A stretch of 40,606 nt of DNA, from assembly GCA_007121535.1 (NCBI GenBank), contig SKKK01000525.1, positions 1 through 40,606 of the forward strand. Reading direction: 5' to 3'. The position numbers and the translations under genes are program-made. The notes below the pieces were generated by a model. It was not told the origin of the DNA. It searched no databases and worked only from the letters and a program-made list of their open reading frames with translations. Every line of letters starts with the position of its first letter. Within the stretch, counting starts at the first letter, position 1. The stretch comes from Planctomycetaceae bacterium. GTDB lineage: Bacteria > Planctomycetota > Planctomycetia > Pirellulales > Pirellulaceae. Positions 26,430 through 34,862 of the stretch are shown piece after piece.

Positions 26430-27464
26430 TCACTGACGTTCGGACCCTTGTCGTGGCAGCCCCGCCACGCGTCCCTGCAGATCCCAAAGTCGCACTGTCG
26501 TATCGAATCCACCCGAAACCAGAATTTCCCCGTTGCTGGCCAACGCAGCGACGCTGCCGTAATGATCCCTCAATTCGCCGACTTGAGCGCGTTCCTCCAG
26601 ATCCCACAGCCGTACCACATTGTCGCTGCCACCGGTCGCTAAGTGCGTCGGACTGATAAAGGTCAACGCGTAAACCTTTCCAGGCGACGGTGGCAGATCG
26701 AAACCTTGCCCTTCTCGCAAACAGCGAACGTGGACGCGACGATCCTCGCCGCACGAAACCAGTTGCACTCCCTGCGGGGAAAACGCCAGATCGCGAATGC
26801 GTTGACGATGAGCCGCATAGTGTGATACCAACTGCCCATCGTCCGTCCGCCAGACAGAAATCCTTCCGTCCCGACCACCCACCGCGATCCAGCGGTCATC
26901 GGGCGAAAACGCCAACGCCCTGAGATCCGCGCTGGATCCCTCCAGCATGTGGATCATTCGCCGCTGGACCACGTCGTACACTCGCACGCCACACTCGAAG
27001 CCCGTCACCGCCAGTTGGTTCCCACGATGGTTGAAACTGAGCTGAGTCACAGCGCACGGTAGCGTCTCGAGATCGCCCAGTCGTTGGCCGTTGCTGGTAT
27101 CCCAAAAGATCACTCGCCGATCGTTGCCCGACGATACCAACACACGACCGTCGGGAGAAAACGCCAAGGTCTGGACCCAATCCTGATGTCCACGCAAGCG
27201 GAACACCAGCCGGTCTTCCGCCCAGTCCCAGATCGAAACCAGATGATCGTCACCGGCCACGGCAAAACGCGTCGCCCCGGGCTGCAGACGAACCGAAGTG
27301 ATCACGGGCGCCCGTCCTAGAGTTTCGCATCCGGGAACCCGGATCTCCCGGCCGCTGATCCCGCCCAGGATCGGTTGAGCCAGCACCGTGCCCGTCGACA
27401 AACCGAGCGCAAAGAGCCACGTGGACATCCCAAGAACGTTGGTTTTTCGTTGCAAGCTGTTCAT
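26430..27464 (-). CDS. Exported WD40-repeat protein
   Basis: A 344-residue protein with a signal peptide, MNSLQRKTNVLGMSTWLFAL, ending near VLAQP, and about seven WD40 blades covering the rest. Typical blades read VSIWDWAEDRLVFRLRGHQD, RVIFWDTSNGQRLGDLE and VVRLWDLEERAQVGELRDHY. It is most likely a periplasmic beta-propeller scaffold; no catalytic domain is attached. ATG 27464 is chosen as the start of the signal peptide; in-frame ATGs at 27473 and 27482 add a few residues and are possible. The longer frame to 27680 has no signal. It is the first gene of a presumed operon with the SdrD-B protein. Confidence 0.8.
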   Translation of the reverse strand: MNSLQRKTNVLGMSTWLFALGLSTGTVLAQPILGGISGREIRVPGCETLGRAPVITSVRLQPGATRFAVAGDDHLVSIWDWAEDRLVFRLRGHQDWVQTLAFSPDGRVLVSSGNDRRVIFWDTSNGQRLGDLETLPCAVTQLSFNHRGNQLAVTGFECGVRVYDVVQRRMIHMLEGSSADLRALAFSPDDRWIAVGGRDGRISVWRTDDGQLVSHYAAHRQRIRDLAFSPQGVQLVSCGEDRRVHVRCLREGQGFDLPPSPGKVYALTFISPTHLATGGSDNVVRLWDLEERAQVGELRDHYGSVAALASNGEILVSGGFDTTVRLWDLQGRVAGLPRQGSERQ

Positions 27465-27689
27465 GGTTTGCATGCATGCCATTTCAACAAGTGGAGCCGC
27501 GATGTTGGACGGCACGAACGCCTTGCAGCAAAGTAGATGCCTTCGCCACAAGGCCCGTGCACGGACGTACTGACGGTCCTCTCGCGCAGCGCGCCATCCT
27601 CTTTTATCGGCTTTAACGGTCAAGCCACCGTACAGGAAGCAGGACGATCCGTGCGATTCTTGCCGATGTACAGACAGCACGAATCGTTC

Positions 27690-27718
27690 TGGGCAGTCTT
27701 GGCCCAGTTTGTTACAAT
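27690..27718 (+). promoter_or_regulatory. Probable promoter of the HtrA gene
   Basis: TGGGCA (27690-27695, four of six) and TACAAT (27713-27718, five of six) are separated by 17 bp. Transcription would start near 27725, about 50 nt before ATG 27775. The -35 is weak, so an activator or an extracytoplasmic sigma factor may be involved; that is inference. Confidence 0.4.
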
Positions 27719-27774
27719 TCTGATGGATGTGGATCGTGGTTTACGCAAGTTTCAAGCATGAAAGGAGTTGCGCT

Positions 27775-28908
27775 ATGAAGTCGACGGTGCTTCTCTGCCT
27801 GCTTTCCGCCTTGATCGGTGCCGGATTTTGGCAATGGTGGACCACCACCATGCTCGAACCCTCGTTGGGGGCACAAGATGTCCCGCAAGCAACGTTCACC
27901 CGTCTTTATGATGGTGATTTAACTCCCGACGAGATGGTGAACGTCCATGTCTATGAAAACGTGAATCGCAGTGTCGTCAATATCACCACGCGAGCTGGAA
28001 GACTGGACACGTTCTTCTTCTCGTTGGAACCGTCCGCTGAAGGAGCTGGTTCGGGGTCGATTTTGGATCGGGATGGGCACGTACTAACCAATTCTCACGT
28101 GATCGAAGGAGCACGTGAAATCCAGGTGACCTTGTACAATGGCGAGTCGTATCCCGCCACTTTGATGGGCGCTGATTCCGTTTATGATATCGCCGTCTTG
28201 AAGATCGACGCACCCGCCGAGGTGCTGCATCCCGTCAGATGGGGTAGCTCTAACGATTTGCGAGTCGGTCAGAAGGTGTTTGCGATCGGCAATCCGTTCG
28301 GTTTGGAACGTACCATGACCGTGGGGATTATTTCCAGCCTGAATCGGTCCCTGCCGTCGCGCCGATCCCGGATGATGAAGTCGATCATCCAGATCGATGC
28401 GGCTCTGAACCAAGGGAATTCCGGTGGCCCGCTGTTGGACAGCCGCGGGCGTCTGATCGGGATGAACACGGCGATCGCCAGCCGCACGGGCGAAAACACG
28501 GGCGTCGGTTTTGCCATCCCGGTGAACAACATCCAGCGAGTCGTCCCGCAATTGATCGAGAACGGTCGCGTGATTCGCCCGGACTTGGGCATCACTCGTG
28601 TCTACCAAGTCGAGCAGGGCTTGGTCATCGCGACATTAGCCCCGGGAGGTCCCGCCGAGCGCGCCGGGCTGCGCGGCTTCCGACTGGTGCGACAGCAGCA
28701 TCGTCGCGGGCCGTTCGTCTATGAAGAAACCCAAATCGACCGCAGCACCGCCGATCTGATCATCGCCGTCGATGGCCAGCGCGTCCGAACGGCCGATGAC
28801 CTGCTATCGATCGTCGATCAAAAGCGGCCGGGCGAAGAAATCGATTTGACCGTAATCCGAGAAGGACGCGAGATCGTTGTACCCGTAATCCTAGGCACCG
28901 GCGACTAA
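27775..28908 (+). CDS. HtrA/DegP-family serine protease with one PDZ domain
   Basis: A 377-residue trypsin-like protease of the periplasm, a quality-control or stress enzyme. A short hydrophobic N-terminus, STVLLCLLSALIGAGF, is a signal or membrane anchor. The triad is His108 in TNSHVIEGA, Asp138 in YDIAVLKID and Ser216 in GNSGGPLLD. A single PDZ domain follows (about 265-375), with LGITRVYQVEQGLVI and DLIIAVDGQRVRTADDLLSI; it has an unusual arginine-rich insertion, RLVRQQHRRGPF. One PDZ makes it DegS-like in layout. AAAGGAG at 27761-27767 decides for ATG 27775. It stands alone, with a repeat region after it. Confidence 0.92.
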   Translation: MKSTVLLCLLSALIGAGFWQWWTTTMLEPSLGAQDVPQATFTRLYDGDLTPDEMVNVHVYENVNRSVVNITTRAGRLDTFFFSLEPSAEGAGSGSILDRDGHVLTNSHVIEGAREIQVTLYNGESYPATLMGADSVYDIAVLKIDAPAEVLHPVRWGSSNDLRVGQKVFAIGNPFGLERTMTVGIISSLNRSLPSRRSRMMKSIIQIDAALNQGNSGGPLLDSRGRLIGMNTAIASRTGENTGVGFAIPVNNIQRVVPQLIENGRVIRPDLGITRVYQVEQGLVIATLAPGGPAERAGLRGFRLVRQQHRRGPFVYEETQIDRSTADLIIAVDGQRVRTADDLLSIVDQKRPGEEIDLTVIREGREIVVPVILGTGD

Positions 28909-28932
28909 CCGCCCCAGCCTGAGCGGCATGAC

Positions 28933-29079
28933 CTGAGCGGCATGGCGCTAGCCACCGGTCCGTCTGCGTACAAAGCAAACTCGGTGCCTGAGCGGCATGG
29001 GGTAGCCGCCGGTCCGCCTGCGTACAAAGCACGCGGCCCGGTATTACGGTGGAATCAGCGGTCGGGGGCTATTTTCGGA
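28933..29079. repeat. Tandem pair of degenerate dispersed-repeat units
   Basis: Two related 44-45 bp units lie at 28933-28977 and 28988-29031; each begins CTGAGCGGCATGG and ends TGCGTACAAAGCA. Their first half is the reverse complement of the 24-bp unit seen at 1-145. A third, partial head (GAGCGGCATG) is at 28921. From 29048 to 29079 a stretch with GGTGGAATC and GGTCGGGGGCTATTTTCGG looks like a decayed piece of the palindromic element. Confidence 0.75.
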
Positions 29080-29085
29080 TGAGCC

Positions 29086-29268
29086 TTACGCCTTCTTCAG
29101 ACGTTCCGCCTCTTGTTCCAATCTGGCAATCTCTTCCGACAATCGTTGGACCTCGCCCGGCTCGTCCTGCTGCTTCTTCGCGCCGGCCAGTTGCTGGCGC
29201 AACAACTGCAGTCGCTGCCGCACGGTGTCCAATTTCTTTTTACTCTTCTTATCCATGCCCAGATTCAA
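29086..29268 (-). CDS. Small coiled-coil protein
   Basis: A 60-residue, charged protein that is almost entirely predicted coiled coil: KKLDTVRQRLQLLRQQLAGA, then a break at DEPGEV, then RLSEEIARLEQEAERLKKA. Function unknown. Its start overlaps the stop of the STAS gene as ATGA, and GAAGG lies eight bases upstream, so the two are translationally coupled and probably act in one pathway. ATG 29256 is an alternative start. I believe similar small proteins occur in other planctomycetes, but cannot show it here. Confidence 0.7.
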   Translation of the reverse strand: MNLGMDKKSKKKLDTVRQRLQLLRQQLAGAKKQQDEPGEVQRLSEEIARLEQEAERLKKA

Positions 29269-29618
29269 AAGGCCTTCAAAGCGTCTTGTAACGTCTTGTG
29301 GATCTCGAACAACTGATTCAGCCGTGTAATGACAAAAACCTCGCGGATTCCCGGTTCAAGCTGGCACAGTTTCAGTCGTCCCGAGTGTTGTTTGATCTTC
29401 TTGTCTAAAATGATCAGCTTGTTCAGCGCCGCACTGCTCAGGAATTCCACATTCTTGAAATCCAGCAGCATCGACTTGACACCCGATCGGTCCACCAGCC
29501 CATAAAGCTCTTCCCCTAATTCCGAGATGATCCCAGCGTCCAGGATCTTGTGGTCCAGAAACTCGACAACCGTGACTCCATTGGTCTCGGTCAACCGGAT
29601 GCGGCGATGCAATGCCAT
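29265..29618 (-). CDS. STAS-domain anti-sigma factor antagonist
   Basis: A 117-residue single STAS domain of the SpoIIAA/RsbV type. VEFLDHKILDAGIISELGEE is the first conserved block. The core VKSMLLDFKNVEFLSSAALN contains the serine normally phosphorylated by an anti-sigma kinase, in the context LSSAAL. Such proteins release sigma factors by sequestering the anti-sigma factor when unphosphorylated. No kinase or phosphatase is adjacent; the only coupled gene is the small coiled-coil protein. A tRNA gene lies 47 bp upstream on the same strand. Confidence 0.88.
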   Translation of the reverse strand: MALHRRIRLTETNGVTVVEFLDHKILDAGIISELGEELYGLVDRSGVKSMLLDFKNVEFLSSAALNKLIILDKKIKQHSGRLKLCQLEPGIREVFVITRLNQLFEIHKTLQDALKAF

Positions 29619-29664
29619 AGGACCACCAAATCAATCGAGGGAATTGACATCCAAAGGGAGTAAG

Positions 29665-29738
29665 TAGCGGAGGAGGGACTTGAACCCCCGACACGCGGAT
29701 TATGATTCCGCTGCTCTAACCAACTGAGCTACTCCGCC
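29665..29738 (-). tRNA. tRNA-Met (CAU), elongator type
   Basis: A complete 74-nt cloverleaf. The acceptor stem pairs GGCGGAG with CTCCGCT (first pair G-U), the D arm is GCTCAGTTGGTTAGAGC, and the anticodon stem GCGGA/TCCGC holds the loop ATCATAA with anticodon CAT. The T arm is GGGGGTTCAAGTCCCTC and the discriminator is A. No CCA is encoded. The anticodon stem lacks the three G-C pairs of an initiator. A tRNA-Ile read through lysidine cannot be wholly excluded from the anticodon alone. Confidence 0.93.
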
Positions 29739-30354
29739 AAACCCCTTATTAGTAACGACTTACGACGCGACTCGTCCATTCAGCCATCGTCAAACCGCTC
29801 GCGATCTGACACCTTGGCAACGAAAAACGCCCGCCGAGCGGCCAATTCATTCCCATTTATGGCTGAAACGACTCGACCTTCGTAGTGTACTATCGGAATC
29901 CATCCCACACAACCACCAGATTATCTCGCCCGATACCGCCCCGTCAACCGCCAGTTCGCCGCACCCAGACAATAGGGATGTCAATTCCTATGGCATGGTT
30001 TCATACCCCCAAACAAAGCATCCATACTTCGGAAAGAAGCGCGGGGCCATGCACCAAAAGCAAAAGACACCCGTCACCGCACATCGAATCGGCAGCAGGA
30101 CATTGCATGCCGGTCAAACAGGTTGCGGTGACGCGGATAGATCGGCGCCGCAGCAGCATGGGTCGTCGCCCGGCTCCATCGTACGGATGACCAGGCCATA
30201 GTTGGCTTCTTTCTTTATTCAACGATCGGCGGCGCACCACGTTAATCGCCCACGCAATGACGCTTCACTGGGGACACGTATTTCAAGCATGACGTTTTTG
30301 CCTCCCAGAATTGTCAACAGACCCGTTTCCCGTACGATCCGGCTTACCGCATGG
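29739..30354. other. Gene-free stretch
   Basis: About 600 bp without a supportable gene. Short open frames exist on both strands but have no ribosome-binding site or recognisable motif. Composition is less GC-rich than the flanking genes. The promoter for the minus-strand tRNA/STAS group should lie at its left end, but I cannot point to clear hexamers. Confidence 0.5.
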
Positions 30355-30720
30355 TCACGACGTGTGGATGGTAAAGCCGATCTCGGCCTGGACGGCTTCG
30401 GCGTAGCGGTACAAGGTCTCGAGGGTCGGGTTCAGGCAGGCGCCGCTTTCCAAGCGGCTTACCGCAGCCAGGTCCATCCCGCTGCGCGCGGCGACGTCCG
30501 ACAGACTCAGACCCTGACGCTCGCGATGACGCTTCAAGGCTGTCAGCATCGTGCAGAGATCCAGATACTCGCCCTGGACCACGACCTCGGTAGCATCTCC
30601 GCTGGCCAACAGGTCATCCAACCCCGGCCGCTCTTGTTGGAAACGTTCCCGGATCTCCTGCAAACGCCGTTTTTCTTCCGGCGTCCGGGGCATGCTTCGA
30701 TGGATTCTCTCACCGGTCAT
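30355..30720 (-). CDS. XRE-family helix-turn-helix regulator (antitoxin type)
   Basis: A 121-residue protein. The helix-turn-helix lies at about 62-115: LKRHRERQGLSLSDVAARSG, then DLAAVSRLESG and NPTLETLYRYAEAVQ. The N-terminal half (RTPEEKRRLQEIRERFQQER) is helical and typical of antitoxin-like XRE proteins. It would bind DNA and probably represses its own operon. Its start overlaps an upstream mini-gene by 11 bp, the arrangement of a coupled toxin-antitoxin pair. No ribosome-binding site other than the coupling is obvious. Confidence 0.85.
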   Translation of the reverse strand: MTGERIHRSMPRTPEEKRRLQEIRERFQQERPGLDDLLASGDATEVVVQGEYLDLCTMLTALKRHRERQGLSLSDVAARSGMDLAAVSRLESGACLNPTLETLYRYAEAVQAEIGFTIHTS

Positions 30721-30820
30721 TCAGCACCTCATCAACCTCCTCCGGCGTCACATCGTGTTCCGCGATGTGTTGAAAGTTGCCATCTGGATCGTCCTCGAGG
30801 TCCCAAATGACGCGCACCAT
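30710..30820 (-). CDS. Truncated BrnT-like partner of the XRE gene
   Basis: A 36-residue product, MVRVIWDLEDDPDGNFQHIA then EHDVTPEEVDEVLNDR. The pattern V-x-WD-x5-GN-x-x-HI-x-EH-x-VT-x-EEV resembles the first third of BrnT/DUF4258-like small proteins of about 80-90 residues that precede XRE genes. The family's C-terminal half is missing: the frame ends inside the XRE start. It could be a deletion relic that now serves as a leader peptide for translational coupling. The family assignment is from pattern memory. Confidence 0.5.
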   Translation of the reverse strand: MVRVIWDLEDDPDGNFQHIAEHDVTPEEVDEVLNDR

Positions 30821-30945
30821 CGTCGATTTCCCGTCTACTTACAGATCCAAAACCGTATGTTACGGTTGGCGTGCCCTCTGGTCAACCGGTGCGGGTCAAC
30901 TGCTGTTGCCCGCTGCTGGCCAGATTTGGCTCCGAAACCTGGGTC

Positions 30946-31310
30946 TCATCCGTCGTGGTCGCCTGTGAGGACTTTGTTTTCGGCATCCGCTTCGCTTGCG
31001 GCCCGGGCGTGGGCCAGTTCGGGGTTGCGGCGGTGGTAGGCGTGGCGGGCGATCAGGTGTTGGGCGACGGCTAGGGCGTCTTGGTCGCGCAGCAGCCGCG
31101 CGCGGTGCAGGTGGATTTCGGCCATGAACAGCGGCATCGGACCCCGCGCGGCGATGGCCCACGCCTCGTCCAACTCGGCCCGCGCCCCGTCCGCGTCCCC
31201 CAGCACAAACCGCAGCCAGGCGCGGGTGAGGAGGCCGCGGACGATACACTGCTGTGCCCCCCGCGGCGGAGGCCGGTCAGGGCGGCGTCCACGTGGCGTT
31301 GGGCGTTCAC
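30946..31310 (-). pseudogene. C-terminal remnant of a TPR-repeat (NACHT/conflict-type) protein
   Basis: Read on the minus strand, one frame gives RGLLTRAWLRFVLGDADGAR, ELDEAWAIAARGPMPLFMAE and IHLHRARLLRD, the end of TPR arrays seen on large ATPase/conflict proteins. The preceding piece HVDAALTGLRRGG is in another frame, so a frameshift lies near 31260. At about 31311 the similarity stops where a DNA methyltransferase begins on the other strand. Only the last 115 or so residues of the gene remain. It is not expressed as an intact protein. Confidence 0.6.
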
Positions 31311-31311
31311 G

Positions 31312-32908
31312 TTCGTGATCTGGATCGGCTACTTGCAGTGGATGAAATTCAACGGGTTCAATCCTCCGAACGATCCCGTACTGGAGCCCATCAAGAGCAT
31401 CCGGCTGATGGATGCGATCCTCGATCTGTCCGACCCGCAGTACCCCAAGGAACCGGAATGGCCGGAAGCGGAATTCATCGTCGGGAACCCGCCGTTCTTG
31501 GGTGATAAGGTAATGAGGGGCGGTCTGGGCGATAAGTACGTGGAACAACTGAGAACTATGTACGCCGGCCGAATCCCCGGTGGGGCGGATCTTTGTTGTT
31601 ACTGGTTCGAGAAGGCGAGAGCACAAATCAAAGCTGGTCACACAATTCGGGCAGGGCTACTTGGAACGCAGAACGTTCGTGGTGGGGCCAGTCGCAAGGC
31701 ATTGGATCGGATAGCCGAGACGGGAAGCATCTTCTTCGGTGTCAGTGATCGAAACTGGGTGCTAGACGGAGCGATGGTTCACATTTCGATGGTTGGCTTC
31801 GATTCCGGAATTGAGAACGCCAAGACGTTGGACGGAATGACTGTGGCGACGATCAACCCCAACCTGACGGGTTCGGTGGACATCACGAAGGCCAAGCGGC
31901 TTCAAGAAAACGCTGCCATCGGATTCTTGGGAAGTTGCAAAGGCGGAAGTTTCGATATTACGGAGTCAGAAGCCATTCGTCTGGTCACTGCTTCCGGAAA
32001 TCCACACGGGCGCCCCAACAGCGGTTTACTTCGGCCCGTTGTGAATAGCCGCGATCTTCTCGGGCGCAGTGAGGGCAGATGGATTATCGACACGGGAAAC
32101 CTGACGTTGGCCGAGGCTGCTCTGTATACCGATCCTTTCGCGATAGTCGAGGCTCGCGTCAAGCCGACGCGCGAAGTGAATCGTGACAAGTGGCTTCGAG
32201 AGAACTGGTGGCGACCCCAGCGGATGCGACCAGAAATGCAAGAGGCAATCGGGCCGTTGCACAGATTCTGCGTGACACCGACGACATCGAAACACCGAAT
32301 ATTCAGCTTCCTGGAACCCCCCGACTCTTCCTGACCACAAGCTGATCGTCTTCGGCCGAGAACATGATGAGTTCTTTGGAATGCTGCATTCCCGACCGCA
32401 TGAACTCTGGGCAAGAGGGCAGGGAACACAATTTCGTGAACGTGAAAGCGGTCAAAACTATAATGTCCAAAGCTGTTTCGAGACCTTCCCCTTGCCCGAG
32501 CCAACGGATGCCCAACGGGATGCCATCTCGGAAGCGGCCAAAGAACTGGACCGGTTGCGATCCAACTGGCTGAACCCGACAGAGTGGACGCGCACCGAGG
32601 TCTTGGAATTCCCCGGTTCGGTCGATGGCCCGTGGAAGCGGTACGTCGATCCGGCGACGGTGGACGAACGGGGAATCGGCACCGTCCGCTATCCTCGGCT
32701 GGTTCCCAAGGATGCCGAGACGGCCAAGGAACTGAAGAAACGTACCCTGACGAACCTCTACAACCAGCGGCCCACCTGGCTCGATCTGGCCCATCGTCGC
32801 CTGGACGAAGCCGTCTTCGCCGCTTACGGCTGGCCCGTCGATCTGTCCGACGATGACCTGCTCGCCCGCTTGCTGGAATTGAATCTGGCCCGTGCTGATC
32901 GTCATTAA
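31312..32908 (+). pseudogene. Decayed MmeI-like DNA N6-adenine methyltransferase
   Basis: Sequence from FVIWIGYLQWMKFNGF onward matches the middle of large DNA methyltransferases of the MmeI type; the catalytic NPPF motif is present as AEFIVGNPPFLGDKV. The N-terminal half, including the SAM-binding loop, is missing, replaced at 31311 by the remnant of an opposite-strand TPR gene. The first frame ends at 32334. Dropping one C from the run of six C at 32317-32322 restores the reading PTLPDHKLIVFGREHDEFFG and on to LHSRPHELWARGQG, ending at 32908. So two lesions are visible: a large 5' deletion and a one-base frameshift. Confidence 0.8.
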
Positions 32909-32972
32909 CCGAATCGCCCGGATCCGTGGAGGGTAGTGAAAGTGCTCGCCCGACCGCTTCGCCTTCCGCGGT

Positions 32973-32997
32973 AGGTCCCGCGCGCCGAGCGGGACCT
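32973..32997. terminator. Strong hairpin after the methyltransferase remnant
   Basis: AGGTCCCGC (32973-32981) pairs perfectly with GCGGGACCT (32989-32997) around a 7-nt loop. No U-tract follows, so it is not a classic intrinsic terminator. It sits in the 190-bp gap before the next module, in a place where it could protect or end transcripts. Confidence 0.35.
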
Positions 32998-33053
32998 GGT
33001 TCTGCGACATGCAAATGAGTGCTCGTTCGGCGGATGGCTGAGCGAACCTGGAC

Positions 33054-33087
33054 TTGCAGCGAACGACGCCACGATCTATATTGATCG
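33054..33087 (+). promoter_or_regulatory. Promoter with overlapping palindromic operator
   Basis: TTGCAG (33054-33059) and TATATT (33077-33082) are spaced 17 bp apart. The -10 is flanked by CGATC (33072-33076) and GATCG (33083-33087), a perfect 5-bp inverted repeat centred on it. A ribosome-binding site AGGAG follows at 33090-33094. The layout suggests a short-leader transcript whose -10 is blocked by a dimeric repressor, perhaps a product of the two genes below. Confidence 0.45.
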
Positions 33088-33100
33088 TTAGGAGATCGCC

Positions 33101-33487
33101 ATGGAAGATTCGGGTCTGCAAGTCAGTCGCAAAGCAATCTTGGTCGTCTTGTTCGTGCCCAGCGTCGAACGCGATGGGACCACGTCGATCGATCAGTTGT
33201 ATTGGGTCGAAGCGGCTCTCGACACATTTGGGCGCCTTTTCGGCGGAGCCACGGCTTTCCCGCGGGCCAAAGGCGTGTGGCGCGATGACGAAAGGGGAGG
33301 TGTGCTGGTCAAGGACGAACCCGTTGTCATTCACTGCTACACGACGCCCGCGGAGATCTCAGACTCGGCTCGCCTCGGTCAGCTCGGGAGTTTCTGCCGG
33401 CGAATGGGCCGCGAGGCCCGCCAAGGCGAAATCGGGTTGGTCATCGGGGACGAATACTTGGCGTTCCGAGATTTCTCGGAGGAATAG
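33101..33487 (+). CDS. Conserved-looking hypothetical protein, first gene of a two-gene module
   Basis: A 128-residue soluble protein I do not recognise. It has an N-terminal beta-rich part, RKAILVVLFVPSVERDG, a helical segment with WVEAALDTFGRLFGGATAFP, and a C-terminal EIGLVIGDEYLAFRDFSEE. No signal peptide or membrane segment is present. AGGAG at 33090-33094, six bases before ATG 33101, supports a real gene. It is followed three bases later by a second small gene; the pair layout resembles toxin-antitoxin modules but no motif proves it. Confidence 0.7.
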   Translation: MEDSGLQVSRKAILVVLFVPSVERDGTTSIDQLYWVEAALDTFGRLFGGATAFPRAKGVWRDDERGGVLVKDEPVVIHCYTTPAEISDSARLGQLGSFCRRMGREARQGEIGLVIGDEYLAFRDFSEE

Positions 33488-33490
33488 GGT

Positions 33491-33799
33491 ATGAGTACAC
33501 CACTCGATATGGACCGAATTGCGAAAGATTTGCGAGCGGAGCGACGCGGCAAGATTGTGTCCCGAGGCGGCTATTTCGGGGCTGTCCAGTTGGCTGCTGA
33601 AGTCGCCGCGCGTTTCCGCGTGCCAGATGGAGGGGGACGCCCGACCGACCCGTCGTGGAACGAACAACGTCTGGTCCGCCTCTCAACGACGACGCTGGAA
33701 CAGCTTGAACAACTCGCCAAGAAGACGCACGCGAGCCCGATGCAGGTCGCCGCGTTATTGCTGGAGCAGGCCGTGCAGACAGCCGTTGGCCGCGAGTAG
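33491..33799 (+). CDS. Small protein, second gene of the module
   Basis: A 102-residue protein of unknown function, starting MSTPLDMDRIAKDLRAERRG. The C-terminal part NEQRLVRLSTTTLEQLEQLA, then KKTHASPMQVAALLLEQAV, has the strand-helix-helix spacing of a ribbon-helix-helix or similar short DNA-binding fold. If so it could bind the palindrome at 33072-33087 and act as antitoxin or autorepressor; that is inference. GGAGG at 33478-33482 lies eight bases before ATG 33491. It is almost certainly cotranscribed with the gene upstream. Confidence 0.7.
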   Translation: MSTPLDMDRIAKDLRAERRGKIVSRGGYFGAVQLAAEVAARFRVPDGGGRPTDPSWNEQRLVRLSTTTLEQLEQLAKKTHASPMQVAALLLEQAVQTAVGRE

Positions 33800-33868
33800 C
33801 ACAGGCCGACCCCTGAAGACCTCTGATCTGTCGGCATACCACTGCGCGGTGGACGCGAGTCCTTCCCG

Positions 33869-34141
33869 TTGTCTCCGGTTCCCATCGAATTCACGTATAC
33901 CGAATCCAAGGTGGCGGCGATCCGCAATGGGCTCGAATTGATGGCGGCCGGCGGTTCTAACGATGCTCTCCAGCCGCAGGACACAACCCAAGGCAGCAGA
34001 CAACCTGCATCTGCGGCCGAATTCATCCGGTTGGCAAAAGAGATCATCGAACGCATCCAGGAAGAACGCGACGGCAAATGGTGGAAAAGTGTTGATGCGC
34101 TTGCAACGCGGCTTGAAGAAACACGGCTCAGGTCCTGCTGA
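33869..34141 (+). CDS. Doubtful small hypothetical protein
   Basis: An open frame of 90 codons from TTG 33869, with the helical C-terminal stretch AAEFIRLAKEIIERIQEERD and GKWWKSVDALATRLEETRLR. The helix looks protein-like, but there is no good start codon or ribosome-binding site and no recognised family. It could be the remnant of a longer gene, since the surrounding 33800-34400 region is otherwise without intact genes. Confidence 0.3.
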   Translation: MSPVPIEFTYTESKVAAIRNGLELMAAGGSNDALQPQDTTQGSRQPASAAEFIRLAKEIIERIQEERDGKWWKSVDALATRLEETRLRSC

Positions 34142-34402
34142 CGCGAGCGGATTGACCACGGCAGCAAACGGACAGCCGCCCCTGACTCCGCGCCGATCCT
34201 CACGCAAGCCTGTTGCGGGAATCGGCAGCGGGACCGGCGTGCCCGGCGGTTCGTGCTGACCCCGTCCGCCCGTCCAATCCGGCCCGGCGAATCTCGCGGA
34301 CATGGGCGGACAGAACCTGACACGCGGCAAGGATGTCAGTAAAATCAGGATCGTGATTGGAAAAGGCTCACGCCCAGGCGTAAAGCCGCAAAGGACACAT
34401 CG

Positions 34403-34765
34403 ATGCCGGAGGGACGAATCTTCGCGCTGACCGGACCGCATCCGTCGGTGCTGCGCAACCAATTGATCGCCGAGACATTCCACCGGACGGGCGCCATCGA
34501 GGCCTGGGGCCGCGGCACCAATCGCGTCATCGAAGAGTGCCAGCGGTGGGGCATCGACCCGCCGACGTTCGAAGAACGCTGCGGTTCGGTCGTCGTGACG
34601 TTCCGGGCGCCGATTGGACCGGACCGACCGAAGACCCCGCAAGTCACCGCGCATACCACCGCGCAAGTCACGGCGCAAGTCCGCAGTCTGCTTCTGGCGG
34701 CGGAGACGCCACGCACCAGGGCCGAGTTGCTGAAAATCAGCGGGTTGTCGCATCGCGAGCATTTC
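34403..34765 (+). pseudogene. Fragment of an AlbA_2-type ATP-binding protein
   Basis: GPHPSVLRNQLIAETFHRTG, then IEAWGRGTNRVIEECQRWGI and PPTFEERCGSVVVTF, is the C-terminal ATPase-like part (HATPase_c_4) of RecG-related 'ATP-binding proteins' with an N-terminal AlbA_2 domain. A QVTAHTTAQVTAQV linker and the beginning of a winged helix follow, which breaks after LSHREHF at 34765. The AlbA_2 N-terminus (about 350 residues) is absent upstream. So both ends are lost. The open frame continues into unrelated repeat sequence. Confidence 0.7.
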
Positions 34766-34862
34766 CCACAAAACAAAAAGGACAGGCATTGTTTGCCTGC
34801 AATTTTCAGGGTGGGAAGTAGAATAATGATTGTCATGCATTTCCTACGTGGGAGGACCAGCG

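Noticed and set aside
22183-26436. Long plus-strand open frames of about 540 and 700 codons
   Set aside because: They are antisense shadows of the SdrD-B repeats, with no family features; the minus-strand frame has clear repeated domains.
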